DNA of 40,611 nt from contig JAQBPR010000079.1 of the NCBI GenBank assembly GCA_028287395.1, positions 1-40,611 on the forward strand. Direction: 5' to 3'. Within the stretch, counting starts at the first letter, position 1; every line of letters begins with the position of its first letter. Below are positions 7,542 through 14,406 of this stretch, piece after piece. The position numbers were made by a program, and so were the translations under genes. Under the pieces are notes generated by a model, which was given only the letters and a program-made list of their open reading frames with translations, did no database searches and was not told the DNA's origin. The stretch comes from Bacilli bacterium (lineage in GTDB: Bacteria; Bacillota; Bacilli; Paenibacillales; NBRC-103111).

Positions 7542-7780
7542 TTAGTTCACCTCCTGTAGCAATAATAAGCTATAAGCTTCATCAAAACAACAAGTAAAAT
7601 AAAGCATAAGGCTTCATTTGGTCGGATAATTATAATTAATTCCTCCATATGCTTCATATAGCTCAATTATGCTTACTTATTAAGCTATTTGCGCATTGTG
7701 ATTTAAGCTGATTGCTGATAAACTATAAGCAGATAGTTTAACTATGAATTTAAATTTGAAGGAAAAGGTGAATCATTAAA
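7542..7780. promoter_or_regulatory. Divergent lysis-lysogeny control region with AAGC-N5-GCTT operators
   Basis: Operator-like sites of form AAGC-N5-GCTT occur at 7567-7579 (AAGCTATAAGCTT) and 7602-7614 (AAGCATAAGGCTT), near the Cro-side promoter. Near the repressor promoter are one-mismatch versions at 7705-7717 (AAGCTGATTGCTG) and 7727-7739 (AAGCAGATAGTTT) and a weaker one at 7682-7694. The leftward promoter reads TTGTTT, 17 bases, TATTAT. The rightward promoter reads TTGTGA (7696-7701), 17 bases, TAAACT (7719-7724). Sites overlap both. An 11-codon leader frame (7744-7779) ends one base before the repressor GTG. Confidence 0.7.
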
Positions 7781-8359
7781 GTGGAAAATCGAGTAAGGGA
7801 AGTTCGAAGAGAAAAAAATATACCGGGGACTGAAGTAGCGGAATTGTTGAATATTACACCACAATATTATTATGAAATTGAGCGTGGGAAAAAAAGATTA
7901 AGCGCCGAAATGGCCGCACGACTAGCTGAATATTTTGGAGTTACTGTTGATTATTTACTCGGGGTATCCGAATACAGATTTGGCAGACAAATGATCATAG
8001 ATACTGATAAGCATGTTATTCGTGAATCTACAGCTCAGGAAGAAAAAAATTACTTGGAATCAAATAAAATTTATGCAGTCAGAAATGCCTTAAAAGATAA
8101 AATCGAAGAAGTACATGAGGAGAACGATCCGGACGAAGTGATTATCGCTAAGGAATTAGAAAGTATAAAAGAATCCTATCCGCATCTTAGCAGATCAAGA
8201 GATATTAAAGATTTAAAGAAGTTTTTGGAGCAGTCAGAAATTATGTTCGATGGTGTACCAATGACAGATGAAGATAAGGCTCGTATCCAAGGTTATATGG
8301 AATCTATGTTCTGGGATGCTAAGCAGAAAAATAAACGGAAGAAGACAACTGATGAGTAA
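7781..8359 (+). CDS. ImmR-type phage repressor (XRE family)
   Basis: A 192-residue repressor with an N-terminal XRE HTH (residues 1-62: RVREVRREKNIPGTEVAELLNITPQYYYEIERGKKRLSAEMAARLAEYFGVTVDYLLG). The C-terminal part carries a motif common in ImmR-like proteins (about residues 160-185, MTDEDKARIQGYMESMFWDAK). There is no LexA/CI-type self-cleavage domain, as expected when an ImmA peptidase does the cleavage. Start is GTG at 7781, about 10 bases after AAGGTGA. An ImmA-like gene follows 26 bases downstream. Confidence 0.88.
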   Translation: MENRVREVRREKNIPGTEVAELLNITPQYYYEIERGKKRLSAEMAARLAEYFGVTVDYLLGVSEYRFGRQMIIDTDKHVIRESTAQEEKNYLESNKIYAVRNALKDKIEEVHEENDPDEVIIAKELESIKESYPHLSRSRDIKDLKKFLEQSEIMFDGVPMTDEDKARIQGYMESMFWDAKQKNKRKKTTDE

Positions 8360-8385
8360 CAACCTGATCCGGTTGGAGGAAATGA

Positions 8386-8820
8386 ATGGACATAACTCGA
8401 AGAGTTAAAAATCTCACAAAGAAACACAAAACAAACTGTCCTTTTCAACTCGCGGATCTTCTAAACATAAATGTATGGTTTCTTGAATTAGGGGATAATT
8501 GTCGCGGCTACTACTTGCGTACTTTAAGAAGGCGTTACATAGCTATTAATTCCTCCCTATCTGATGAATGGCAGCGATTTGTCTGTGCGCATGAACTCGG
8601 TCATGATCGACTTCATTCGGGAATGACGGGTTATTATTTTATTGAGCAACATACTCTTTTCAATCCAGGCAAGTTCGAACGTCAGGCAAACAGCTACGCA
8701 GTTAAGTTGTTATTAGGCAATGATTCGCCAATGGAGGACGAGGGAATCGAAAGTTATTGCATGAGAAATGGTGTTCCAGTCGAAATGACAAAATATATCA
8801 AGGAAGGTGACGGGCAATGA
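8386..8820 (+). CDS. ImmA/IrrE-family metallopeptidase
   Basis: A 144-residue zinc peptidase with the catalytic motif HELGH at residues 69-73 (CAHELGHDRLH). ERQANSYAVKLLL downstream probably supplies the third zinc ligand region (E in the ExxA pattern). By analogy with ICEBs1 and related phages it cleaves the neighbouring ImmR-like repressor to trigger induction. It has GGAGG before the ATG and its stop overlaps the integrase start (ATGA, 8817-8820), so the three genes form one lysogeny operon. Confidence 0.92.
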   Translation: MDITRRVKNLTKKHKTNCPFQLADLLNINVWFLELGDNCRGYYLRTLRRRYIAINSSLSDEWQRFVCAHELGHDRLHSGMTGYYFIEQHTLFNPGKFERQANSYAVKLLLGNDSPMEDEGIESYCMRNGVPVEMTKYIKEGDGQ

Positions 8821-10037
8821 AAGGCTCTTTCCGCAAACGAGGCTGTAAATGTCCGAAGGATAGAAAAAAATGCACATGTGGCGCCACCTGGTCATTCCGG
8901 ATCGATCTAGGAAAGGACCCCATCACAGGCGAGCGCATACAGAAGGAAAAAGGGGGATTTAAGAGTGAGAAGGAGGCGGAATTAGCCGCGACATTGGTTT
9001 ATGCCGAACTAACGAAGGGGACATATGTCGCAGAAAAAGAAACTGTGTTTGTAGATTTTGCAAAAGAATGGATTTCTTTATATCAAAAAACTGGGAAAGT
9101 AAAGCCAAGTACCGTGCAAGTTCGTCAGGTTCGGATTAATAAAATGTTGAAATACTTCTCCAAGATAAAAATGAAAGATATAACTAAAAAAATGTATCAA
9201 GACATGCTTAATGATCTTAAGAAAAATGGTTATGCTCATCAAACATTAATTAGTCTCCACACTACTGGTAAGTTGATATTTAAAAAAGCGATAGAGTCAG
9301 AAATAATCAAAACTAGCCCTACTGAATACGCAGTAATACCCACTTCACAAAAAACTGTAGACGAGATTGAAGCTGAAGCTGAAATACCAAAATATCTTGA
9401 GAAAGAGGAACTGGCTCACTTTTTAAAAATTGCAAAGGAACTGGGCTTAGACAAGGATTATTTTGTTTTTTTGACTTTGGCATATACTGGGATTAGATTA
9501 GGCGAACTATGCGTTTTGAAATGGACAGACATTGATTTTGAAGAATGTAAAATGAGCATTTCTAAGACACTATACAACCCCACAAATAACAACCAAAAAT
9601 ATCAGTTGATCCCACCAAAAACCAAGAAGTCTAGAAGAACGATTGATATTGATCCGTTTGTCTTAGCAGAATTAGAAGGTTATCGTTCTTGGCAGGAGAT
9701 GATCAAGGAGAGGCCAAGTGCCAATTATCACGACAAAGGGTTTGCATTTCCTAAAATAGTAAAAAATATAGGCTACCCAGAAGTACATAAAAACCTTGAA
9801 TCCCGAATGACGAGGTTGCTCCGATTGGCCGGACTAAATGTTGCACTAACGCCGCATTCACTTAGACATACTCATACATCATTGCTTGCTGAAGCCGGCG
9901 TTTCCTTGGAGGTAATAATGGATCGATTAGGGCATGAAAATGATGACATTACAAAAAGAATTTATTTACATGTTACTAAACCTAAGAAAAAGGAAGCCTC
10001 TCAAAAGTTCGCAGAACTCATGAGGAGTATAAGCTAA
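8817..10037 (+). CDS. int: Tyrosine integrase
   Basis: A 406-residue phage integrase. The catalytic set is visible: Arg227 (TGIRLGE), His347 and Arg350 (PHSLRHTH), His373 (RLGHEN) and Tyr383 (TKRIYLHV). Residues about 75-165 form the core-binding SAM-like domain, and residues 1-70 an arm-binding domain. The N-terminus carries a CxC-x6-CxC cluster (Cys10, 12, 19, 21) that could bind zinc. It is co-transcribed with the repressor and peptidase. Repeats that look like arm sites follow its stop. Confidence 0.95.
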   Translation: MKGSFRKRGCKCPKDRKKCTCGATWSFRIDLGKDPITGERIQKEKGGFKSEKEAELAATLVYAELTKGTYVAEKETVFVDFAKEWISLYQKTGKVKPSTVQVRQVRINKMLKYFSKIKMKDITKKMYQDMLNDLKKNGYAHQTLISLHTTGKLIFKKAIESEIIKTSPTEYAVIPTSQKTVDEIEAEAEIPKYLEKEELAHFLKIAKELGLDKDYFVFLTLAYTGIRLGELCVLKWTDIDFEECKMSISKTLYNPTNNNQKYQLIPPKTKKSRRTIDIDPFVLAELEGYRSWQEMIKERPSANYHDKGFAFPKIVKNIGYPEVHKNLESRMTRLLRLAGLNVALTPHSLRHTHTSLLAEAGVSLEVIMDRLGHENDDITKRIYLHVTKPKKKEASQKFAELMRSIS

Positions 10038-10046
10038 AATCATAGT

Positions 10047-10273
10047 GTGGGCATTTTGTGGGCAAATCTATAATATAATCCTTAAACCACTTGTCAAATA
10101 AGGTTTTTTTACTTATTAGGAAAGATCGCCTCGATCTTGCGTATCGTTGTTCCACAAGACACGACATGTCACGAACCTGCGTAAAATAAGGACTTTTCAT
10201 AGATTACATTGTTCCAGTTGACATGATGAAACATGATCAAATTCATGCTGGCGTGGGCATTTTGTGGGCAAAT
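10047..10273. repeat. Direct repeats after the integrase, likely arm-type att sites
   Basis: A perfect 21-base direct repeat lies at 10047-10067 and 10253-10273. Each copy is two GTGGGCA heptamers separated by TTTT and followed by AAT. Paired direct repeats next to an integrase gene are typical integrase arm sites, so attP is expected at or between them. The 185 bases between hold no gene. The exact core cannot be set without a host junction. Confidence 0.65.
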
Positions 10274-10277
10274 AAAT

Positions 10278-10309
10278 ACTCCAGCTGCTTACTGAGTTGG
10301 AGTTTTTTT
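10278..10309 (+). terminator. Rho-independent terminator after the lysogeny module
   Basis: Stem ACTCCAGCT (10278-10286) pairs with AGTTGGAGT (10295-10303), nine pairs including one G-U, with an 8-base loop and a run of T at 10302-10309. It would end transcripts from the repressor-peptidase-integrase operon. As it directly follows an arm-like repeat, it may also be part of attP. Confidence 0.75.
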
Positions 10310-10570
10310 GCCATCTTTAAAAGATGTCTAATTCATGGTAATTATTATATCGGTAATACTTTTGTCCACTTGGACAGATAATTTTTATAATGCTGGGGTA
10401 CTTACAATCTTTAAGAATTAACACGGACGTCAGAAATTCTACCTCGAATTCTTTTGGTATCTCTGAATTAATTACTATTGTATGAGGGTCATCCAATTTG
10501 CTATCCCCTTTCTCTTGTTGCTGAATCAGTGTATAATTTTCCCGTGTATAAATTTGACTTGAGGTGATTC
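10310..10570. promoter_or_regulatory. Gap with a palindrome and a possible promoter for the next HTH gene
   Basis: A perfect palindrome TGTCCACTTGGACA lies at 10373-10386 and may be an operator. A TATAAT box is seen at 10532-10537, preceded directly by TG, with no good -35 box. It lies about 33 bases before the HTH start. No gene is seen here. Confidence 0.45.
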
Positions 10571-10807
10571 ATGTCTCCCCCGATCGGGAGGAGCCGTTTG
10601 CCTGAGTGGTTCAAGAAAACCAGAAAGAAACGAGTCGATCTAGCCCGATATCTGGACGTCTCCAAGGCCTACATTACATTGGTCTGTAGTAATGAGAGGG
10701 AGCTTTCGGTTTATAATTTAAGAAAAACAGCTATCTTTTTCGGGTGCTCTATGGACGATTTAGTTGACTGGGTTGATGAACTGCAAGGACCGGCAGAGAG
10801 CGGATAA
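10571..10807 (+). CDS. Small XRE-family HTH protein
   Basis: A 78-residue protein that is mostly an HTH: residues 10-65, LPEWFKKTRKKRVDLARYLDVSKAYITLVCSNERELSVYNLRKTAIFFGCSMDDLVDWV. AGGTGA lies 5 bases before the ATG. It is monocistronic between the att region and a hairpin at 10822-10858. Possible roles are a regulator of the neighbouring cassette or a superinfection-immunity gene; the target is unknown. Confidence 0.75.
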   Translation: MSPPIGRSRLPEWFKKTRKKRVDLARYLDVSKAYITLVCSNERELSVYNLRKTAIFFGCSMDDLVDWVDELQGPAESG

Positions 10808-11166
10808 TAGCGCTCCTCCCTCGGTTAAAAGTTATCGCCCGCGTTAACTTCATAACCGAATAAAAGCAACTCATTCCTTTTCTCGGTTGCACTCGAAATA
10901 ATATAGGAATGCGCTTTCATATCGAGAATAAAAAAATGACCATCAAAGTAAGATGGGCATTCGACATCACCTCATCTTCGGTAACTGGCTGGCATATCAT
11001 ATCGTTGGTTCCAACGTAATGATGAAGCCCCTTTAGTTTTGCGACGCCGACTTTCGTCGGGTTTGCCGTTTCGGATTGTAATATTTAATTGACCGCTGGA
11101 ATTTTATTATAAATCAAATATCTAAAATCTCATATAGTATTTATGACCTAGAGTACAAATTTATTT
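10808..11166. other. Gene-free gap with hairpins between convergent genes
   Basis: A long two-part hairpin lies at 10822-10858: CGGTTA pairs with TAACCG, and inside it AGTTA pairs with TAACT. It may close the HTH transcript although no T run follows. A short hairpin CCGAC-TTTC-GTCGG lies at 11047-11060. I see nothing else here. Confidence 0.45.
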
Positions 11167-11490
11167 TTAAGCCATACAGGCCTTCAAAACATCCTCATGC
11201 GGCAACCAGGTAACCTCTCCGTCATGCTCCAGCTTTAGACGCCGCAGCTGCAGGTCGATCATTTTAACAGCACCGGTGAGCTCGTAATCCTTAAGAGGAT
11301 CATACAGCGTGAACGTTGCCGCGGAACCAATGTACATTGATTCAGTGATGACGCGGTTGATGTCTTCCCGAGAGTCCTCTGTCAGCGTCGGACGATCGTG
11401 TAGCGATCGCTTATACTCTTCAGCCTCAATCCGTGCTTTCTGTTCTGGCAACGTCCACCTGGACGATTCCCAAAGGCCATTACCATCCAA
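11167..11490 (-). CDS. YolD-like protein
   Basis: A protein of 107 or more residues matching the YolD-like family: (K)KLDGNGLWESSRWTLPEQK, then RPTLTEDSREDINRVITESM, then GAVKMIDLQLRRLKLEHDGEVTWLPHEDVL. YolD proteins often occur near UV-repair polymerases, but here no UmuC-like gene is present. The coordinates use the TTG at 11490. The family usually starts 4 residues earlier, and the frame reads ATA CGC AAA AAG before the TTG. AGGGAGG (11511-11517, minus strand) lies 8 bases from that ATA at 11502, so a non-standard AUA start is possible. Confidence 0.82.
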   Translation of the reverse strand: MDGNGLWESSRWTLPEQKARIEAEEYKRSLHDRPTLTEDSREDINRVITESMYIGSAATFTLYDPLKDYELTGAVKMIDLQLRRLKLEHDGEVTWLPHEDVLKACMA

Positions 11491-11575
11491 CTTTTTGCGT
11501 ATCGCCCTCGCCTCCCTGTATCGGTATTATATGCGAACGAAATACGAACACGAAATAAAAAAAAGAGCGGCGAGG

Positions 11576-11749
11576 TTATCCCCCTTGCTCTTTTTTGTAT
11601 TTATTAAGGAGAAGTTCGACCGCCTGATCCAGAAGTTTAGACTTCGGTATTTGCGTCTCCTGATGAAGTTTCTCAAGCCCTTCTGCAAGTTCAGTACGCA
11701 ATGAATTCGAGAATGCAGATCTATTAATTAATCCTCTGTTTACAGCCAC
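11576..11749 (-). CDS. Ribbon-helix-helix DNA-binding protein
   Basis: A 57-residue protein that fits a CopG/Arc-type fold: an N-terminal strand (GLINRSAFSNSLRTELAEG) followed by two helices (LEKLHQETQIPKSKLLDQAVELLLNKYKKE). Start is GTG at 11749 with GGAGGGTGAT upstream. Its own promoter, TTGCAT (11802-11807) and TATAAT (11779-11784) spaced by 17 on the minus strand, overlaps TTGAATG repeats that also overlap the divergent promoter. It is therefore probably an autorepressor and a repressor of the rightward cassette. Confidence 0.78.
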   Translation of the reverse strand: MAVNRGLINRSAFSNSLRTELAEGLEKLHQETQIPKSKLLDQAVELLLNKYKKEQGG

Positions 11750-11778
11750 TTTATCACCCTCCAATCGCTGACAAGGCC

Positions 11779-11856
11779 ATTATAAAATAAAATGCGATTG
11801 AATGCAATAACTTTCAATTTATTACTTGCAATTGAATGTAGTTGAATGTATATTAT
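11779..11856. promoter_or_regulatory. Divergent promoters with TTGAATG operators
   Basis: Leftward promoter: TTGCAT, 17 bases, TATAAT. Rightward promoter: TTGCAA (11826-11831), 17 bases, TATATT (11849-11854). Ten-base repeats ATTGAATGCA (11797-11806), ATTGAATGTA (11831-11840) and GTTGAATGTA (11841-11850) overlap both. The last two are in direct tandem, as expected for adjacent ribbon-helix-helix dimers. Confidence 0.65.
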
Positions 11857-11896
11857 ATATAAGAGATCAGCCCACAGGGCAGGGGGGGTAGTGAGA

Positions 11897-12094
11897 ATGA
11901 CCATCAACCTTTGCATTGATGTGAAATACCAAGTAACACATGATGATGGCGATGTTCAACCACTAGTTGAGATCCTGCAGTATCGTGGAGATCATTATGA
12001 TGATGGAAAATACCTGGTGTTCTGGGATGCATCGAAACAACCCATTCAAATATACGAAGGTGATCTGATCGAAGTGACAGAATTCGGACAATAA
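11897..12094 (+). CDS. Hypothetical small protein, first gene of the rightward cassette
   Basis: A 65-residue acidic protein (MTINLCIDVKYQVTHDDGDVQ...YEGDLIEVTEFGQ) of unknown function. A short beta-rich pattern is likely. I chose the ATG at 11897, which has a G-rich ribosome site (AGGGGGGG) 8 bases upstream; the longer frame from 11846 has none. It follows the promoter with TTGAATG operators. Confidence 0.65.
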   Translation: MTINLCIDVKYQVTHDDGDVQPLVEILQYRGDHYDDGKYLVFWDASKQPIQIYEGDLIEVTEFGQ

Positions 12095-12131
12095 TGGCCG
12101 ACGGGCGGTAAACGCGGGGGAGGTTATGGGT

Positions 12132-12314
12132 ATGAGTGAGTTTGGTGATATTGAATTTCAAGAAGTGGGCAAAGAATACAGTGAGGGTATGTATGATGGA
12201 CGAAAATTCATTTTATATCGTGAAGGTGATGAAATATTAATTGATGGTAATTTTTCGGATGACGAACGTGCATTCATCTTCGCGCAATGGGAAATGAGAC
12301 AACCAAAAGCCTGA
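12132..12314 (+). CDS. Hypothetical small acidic protein whose stop lies in a ribozyme core
   Basis: A 60-residue protein (MSEFGDIEFQEVGKEYSEGM...WEMRQPKA), function unknown. The ATG at 12132 sits 8 bases after GGAGG; the ATG at 12126 is too close to it. The UGA stop at 12312-12314 is inside the CUGAUGA core of the hammerhead ribozyme, so a terminating ribosome would cover the ribozyme. Confidence 0.68.
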   Translation: MSEFGDIEFQEVGKEYSEGMYDGRKFILYREGDEILIDGNFSDDERAFIFAQWEMRQPKA

Positions 12315-12364
12315 TGAGTCCGCAGCGGAGCGGACGAAACCTAGCCCGAAAGGGCGATGGTCGC
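12309..12364 (+). ncRNA. Hammerhead ribozyme (type I topology)
   Basis: All core bases are present in order. CUGAUGA lies at 12311-12317. Stem II is GUCCGC/GCGGAC (12318-12323 with 12330-12335, loop AGCGGA). GAAA lies at 12336-12339. Stem III has ACC pairing with GGU, an internal loop, and GCCC/GGGC capped by a GAAA tetraloop. The cleavage triplet GUC lies at 12360-12362. Cleavage is predicted between 12362 and 12363. Stem I is weak as drawn: G-C and C-G pairs next to the core, then possible G-A pairs. Stem I is the open stem, so this is type I. Self-cleavage would separate the first two genes of the cassette from the rest. Confidence 0.83.
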
Positions 12365-12398
12365 GGAACCGCAAAATAATCGCAAAGGGATGGTGATT

Positions 12399-12668
12399 AT
12401 GAGAACCCACAACCTTAACGCAACCATAGAGGATATCCGGCAAGTCTTGGGGTCGGAGTGGTCGTTTGAGAAACTATCTGATCTGGCCGGTAGATTGAAA
12501 GGCAATACGCAACCACTGCCGAGCAATCAAGAGGGATCAGTAACCGGTTGGAAGCGTGGTAGGAATAAATTTTACGTATGCGTATCCACCGCTGAAATCG
12601 TTCTTCATTGCAACGTGAATGACAGCCAAGGAAATTTTTCCTTACCTCAAGCAAGGAAGGTGATCTAA
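12399..12668 (+). CDS. Hypothetical protein just after the ribozyme
   Basis: An 89-residue protein (MRTHNLNATIEDIRQVLGSEWSFEKLSDLAGRLKG...). Residues 4-35 look like a small helical domain. The C-terminal half (KFYVCVSTAEIVLHCNVNDSQGNFSLPQARKVI) is probably beta-rich. Function unknown. The ATG at 12399 is preferred, with GGTG and AAAGGG upstream. It lies 36 bases after the predicted ribozyme cut, so a cleaved mRNA would keep its ribosome site. Its stop overlaps the next gene's ATG. Confidence 0.6.
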   Translation: MRTHNLNATIEDIRQVLGSEWSFEKLSDLAGRLKGNTQPLPSNQEGSVTGWKRGRNKFYVCVSTAEIVLHCNVNDSQGNFSLPQARKVI

Positions 12669-12853
12669 TGGCAAAAGAAATTAACTTGTCGAACCTGCAA
12701 AATGAACCGCGGCATGTGCTTGAAGCATTATTCTTCTACACGGCTTTTAGCGTGATACCCACTAATTACACGGCAGCCGAAAGAGAACGTCACTACGCTA
12801 CGCTGGAGCAAGCAGGATACATTGAGAAAGTAGGTGAACAGATTGGCAACTAA
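12668..12853 (+). CDS. Hypothetical small helical protein
   Basis: A 61-residue protein (MAKEINLSNLQNEPRHVLEALFFYTAFSVIPTNY...EQAGYIEKVGEQIGN) of unknown function. The ending resembles the last helix of small winged-helix proteins, but I would not claim DNA binding. AAGGAAGGTGAT lies just before the ATG. It overlaps the next gene. Confidence 0.65.
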   Translation: MAKEINLSNLQNEPRHVLEALFFYTAFSVIPTNYTAAERERHYATLEQAGYIEKVGEQIGN

Positions 12854-13184
12854 TTACATCAATCTTGACGAAGTTCCGGAAATTTTGCAGAAGCGGACGC
12901 AGGAAGTTATTGAAAGATATGAAAGTGCAAAACTGCTCTCGGTTACGATGTTTATTTCCACACCTTATAAAGATAAGACCATCACATGGATGGCTTACAC
13001 AGTACATTTCCAGATTGCCAACTACTTTCTAGCTTTGAAATTTGGAATCTGCTCTAATCCGGAATGGACCGATAGCAAGGTCACTGAAAACGGAATGATC
13101 GCCGCTGAAATCATTGAATTCGTCAAACAATGTGACTGGCTCCAATACGGAGTACAGGAAGCGTTACAAAGTGGAGAAAGCTAA
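12843..13184 (+). CDS. Hypothetical protein
   Basis: A 113-residue protein (ATNYINLDEVPEILQKRTQEVIERYESAKLL..., ending YGVQEALQSGES) that is mainly helical, function unknown. I place the start at TTG 12843, 5 bases after AGGTGA; a GTG at 12834 would add three residues. It overlaps the previous gene, showing a single rightward operon. Confidence 0.6.
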   Translation: MATNYINLDEVPEILQKRTQEVIERYESAKLLSVTMFISTPYKDKTITWMAYTVHFQIANYFLALKFGICSNPEWTDSKVTENGMIAAEIIEFVKQCDWLQYGVQEALQSGES

Positions 13185-13255
13185 GAAATACTCTCATTTC
13201 CTTATGTGCCGGCGCTAGGCTTAAAAAATCGACTGATGGAATGGTGGTGCGCAAT

Positions 13256-13927
13256 ATGTACAGCTCTCTTAAACGAAAAACTCCCCTTAGATCGAAAACG
13301 GGATTTCGAAGCAATGGCGGTAAGAAGGCAAAGAAAGAGATTTCGGAATGTAAAAAGGATCTGTTCGCCCACCATCATTCCGAGCCGAACCGGGCAGAGC
13401 GAGCTATATTTCCCGCTTCTGTGGTAAAGGCAGCAATAGAACGATCAGGCGGCATCTGTGAGTATTGCAGAAGTGCGCGTTGCACAAGCACACATCATGT
13501 AAAGGGCCGCGGCGGACGTGATGGCCGCGGGGTACTAACAAATGCCTTCCGGGCGTGTGGGAAATGTCACATTGAGATCGAGGGTAGCGAGGAAAAGAAA
13601 CAGGAGCTTATCTCTTTATATACAGAACGTTACGGTGAGCGGTTTTGGTTCGATGAAAAGGATTGGGATGATTTCAATATGCGCCAGGCGGCAGAACGCG
13701 AGGTAGAAGACGCTCGCAGACTGCGCATGGACGCGCTGGAGACCATTATATCTCTCGTCTCAACTGCGGCATGGCGAAATCTAAATGCAGCTGAATTGAG
13801 GCTGTTGGAAGCGCTAGATACGAGGGGAGCGGCTATATTCGCTCGGATGATGCATGATGTTGTCGGTGGCGTAGTGCCGGTACGAGATCCGAACTCCTGC
13901 GCCTATGGTAAGCGTTTTGAAGATTAA
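13256..13927 (+). CDS. HNH endonuclease-like protein
   Basis: A protein of about 223 residues. It begins SLKRKTPLRSKT, a basic start common in phage HNH proteins of the NinG-adjacent type. A zinc-knuckle HNH core follows: CEYCRSARCTSTHHVKGRGG, then LTNAFRACGKCHIEIEG. It contains two CxxC pairs and the HH of the active site. The C-terminal third is helical and unrecognised. It may cut DNA or process recombination intermediates. It is the last gene of the rightward cassette. The ATG at 13256 has GGTGG at 8 bases; an ATG at 13241 is possible. Confidence 0.8.
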   Translation: MYSSLKRKTPLRSKTGFRSNGGKKAKKEISECKKDLFAHHHSEPNRAERAIFPASVVKAAIERSGGICEYCRSARCTSTHHVKGRGGRDGRGVLTNAFRACGKCHIEIEGSEEKKQELISLYTERYGERFWFDEKDWDDFNMRQAAEREVEDARRLRMDALETIISLVSTAAWRNLNAAELRLLEALDTRGAAIFARMMHDVVGGVVPVRDPNSCAYGKRFED

Positions 13928-14169
13928 ACGGATTGCATGATCTGTTTTTCATAGTACGATTAACGTCACTGTGCCGCGGTGGCGTTTTGGCATTCCAATA
14001 TGTTGTATTCAGTTTTGTCGGAGTCGATCGCGCCGCGCCAGTACAGCAATTAGACGCTTTGGCCGGAGTATTTTGGAATGGGTTTTAGATTTGACGGAGT
14101 ATTGGCCGGAGTACTTCAAAAACCTGAAAACCATTGTCGCAACAGGCCTCGCCTGATGTCTGTTTGTTT

Positions 14170-14193
14170 GTGACGGAGCAATAACGCCGTCAC
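14170..14193 (+). terminator. Terminator-like hairpin after the rightward cassette
   Basis: GTGACGG (14170-14176) pairs perfectly with CCGTCAC (14187-14193) around a 10-base loop and is followed by TCTTAT. The weak T tract lowers confidence. Confidence 0.5.
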
Positions 14194-14271
14194 TCTTATC
14201 CTGCCATTGTAAAAAATCACGAAAATAGACGTCACGAAGAAACGCAAACTTCGTCCAAAACTAAAATAAGC

Positions 14272-14304
14272 AGGACATCCCCCCCTTTATTGCAAGAATG
14301 TCCT
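14272..14304 (-). terminator. Second hairpin at the end of the late operon
   Basis: AGGACAT (14272-14278) pairs with ATGTCCT (14298-14304). On the minus strand it is followed by GCTTATTTT. It probably backs up the terminator at 14315. Confidence 0.5.
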
Positions 14305-14314
14305 TTCAAAATAA

Positions 14315-14339
14315 AATAGCCCCTCCACATTGGAGAGGC
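14315..14339 (-). terminator. Rho-independent terminator of the late operon
   Basis: On the minus strand a nine-pair stem (GCCTCTCCA with TGGAGGGGC, one G-U) and a short loop are followed by TATTTTATTTT. It lies about 70 bases after the last late gene. On the plus strand the G-U becomes an A-C mismatch, so the minus strand is favoured. Confidence 0.75.
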
Positions 14340-14406
14340 TTAACTGTTTATCGTATTATAAGATTAATTCGTTGCCGGTTGCGGAGTTTGGCTTTGTTGC
14401 TGTTGT

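Larger units (their letters stand above)
13928..14406. other. Convergent gap with three hairpins; no gene seen
   Basis: The gap lies between the ends of the rightward cassette and the leftward late operon. A duplicated stretch GGCCGGAGTA occurs at about 14061 and 14103. Three terminator-like hairpins (14170, 14272 and 14315) occupy the second half. Short frames here lack ribosome sites and resemble nothing. Confidence 0.6.

Noticed and set aside
13971..14156. Short rightward frame after the HNH gene
   Set aside because: No ribosome site and no recognisable sequence; it lies in the convergent terminator gap.
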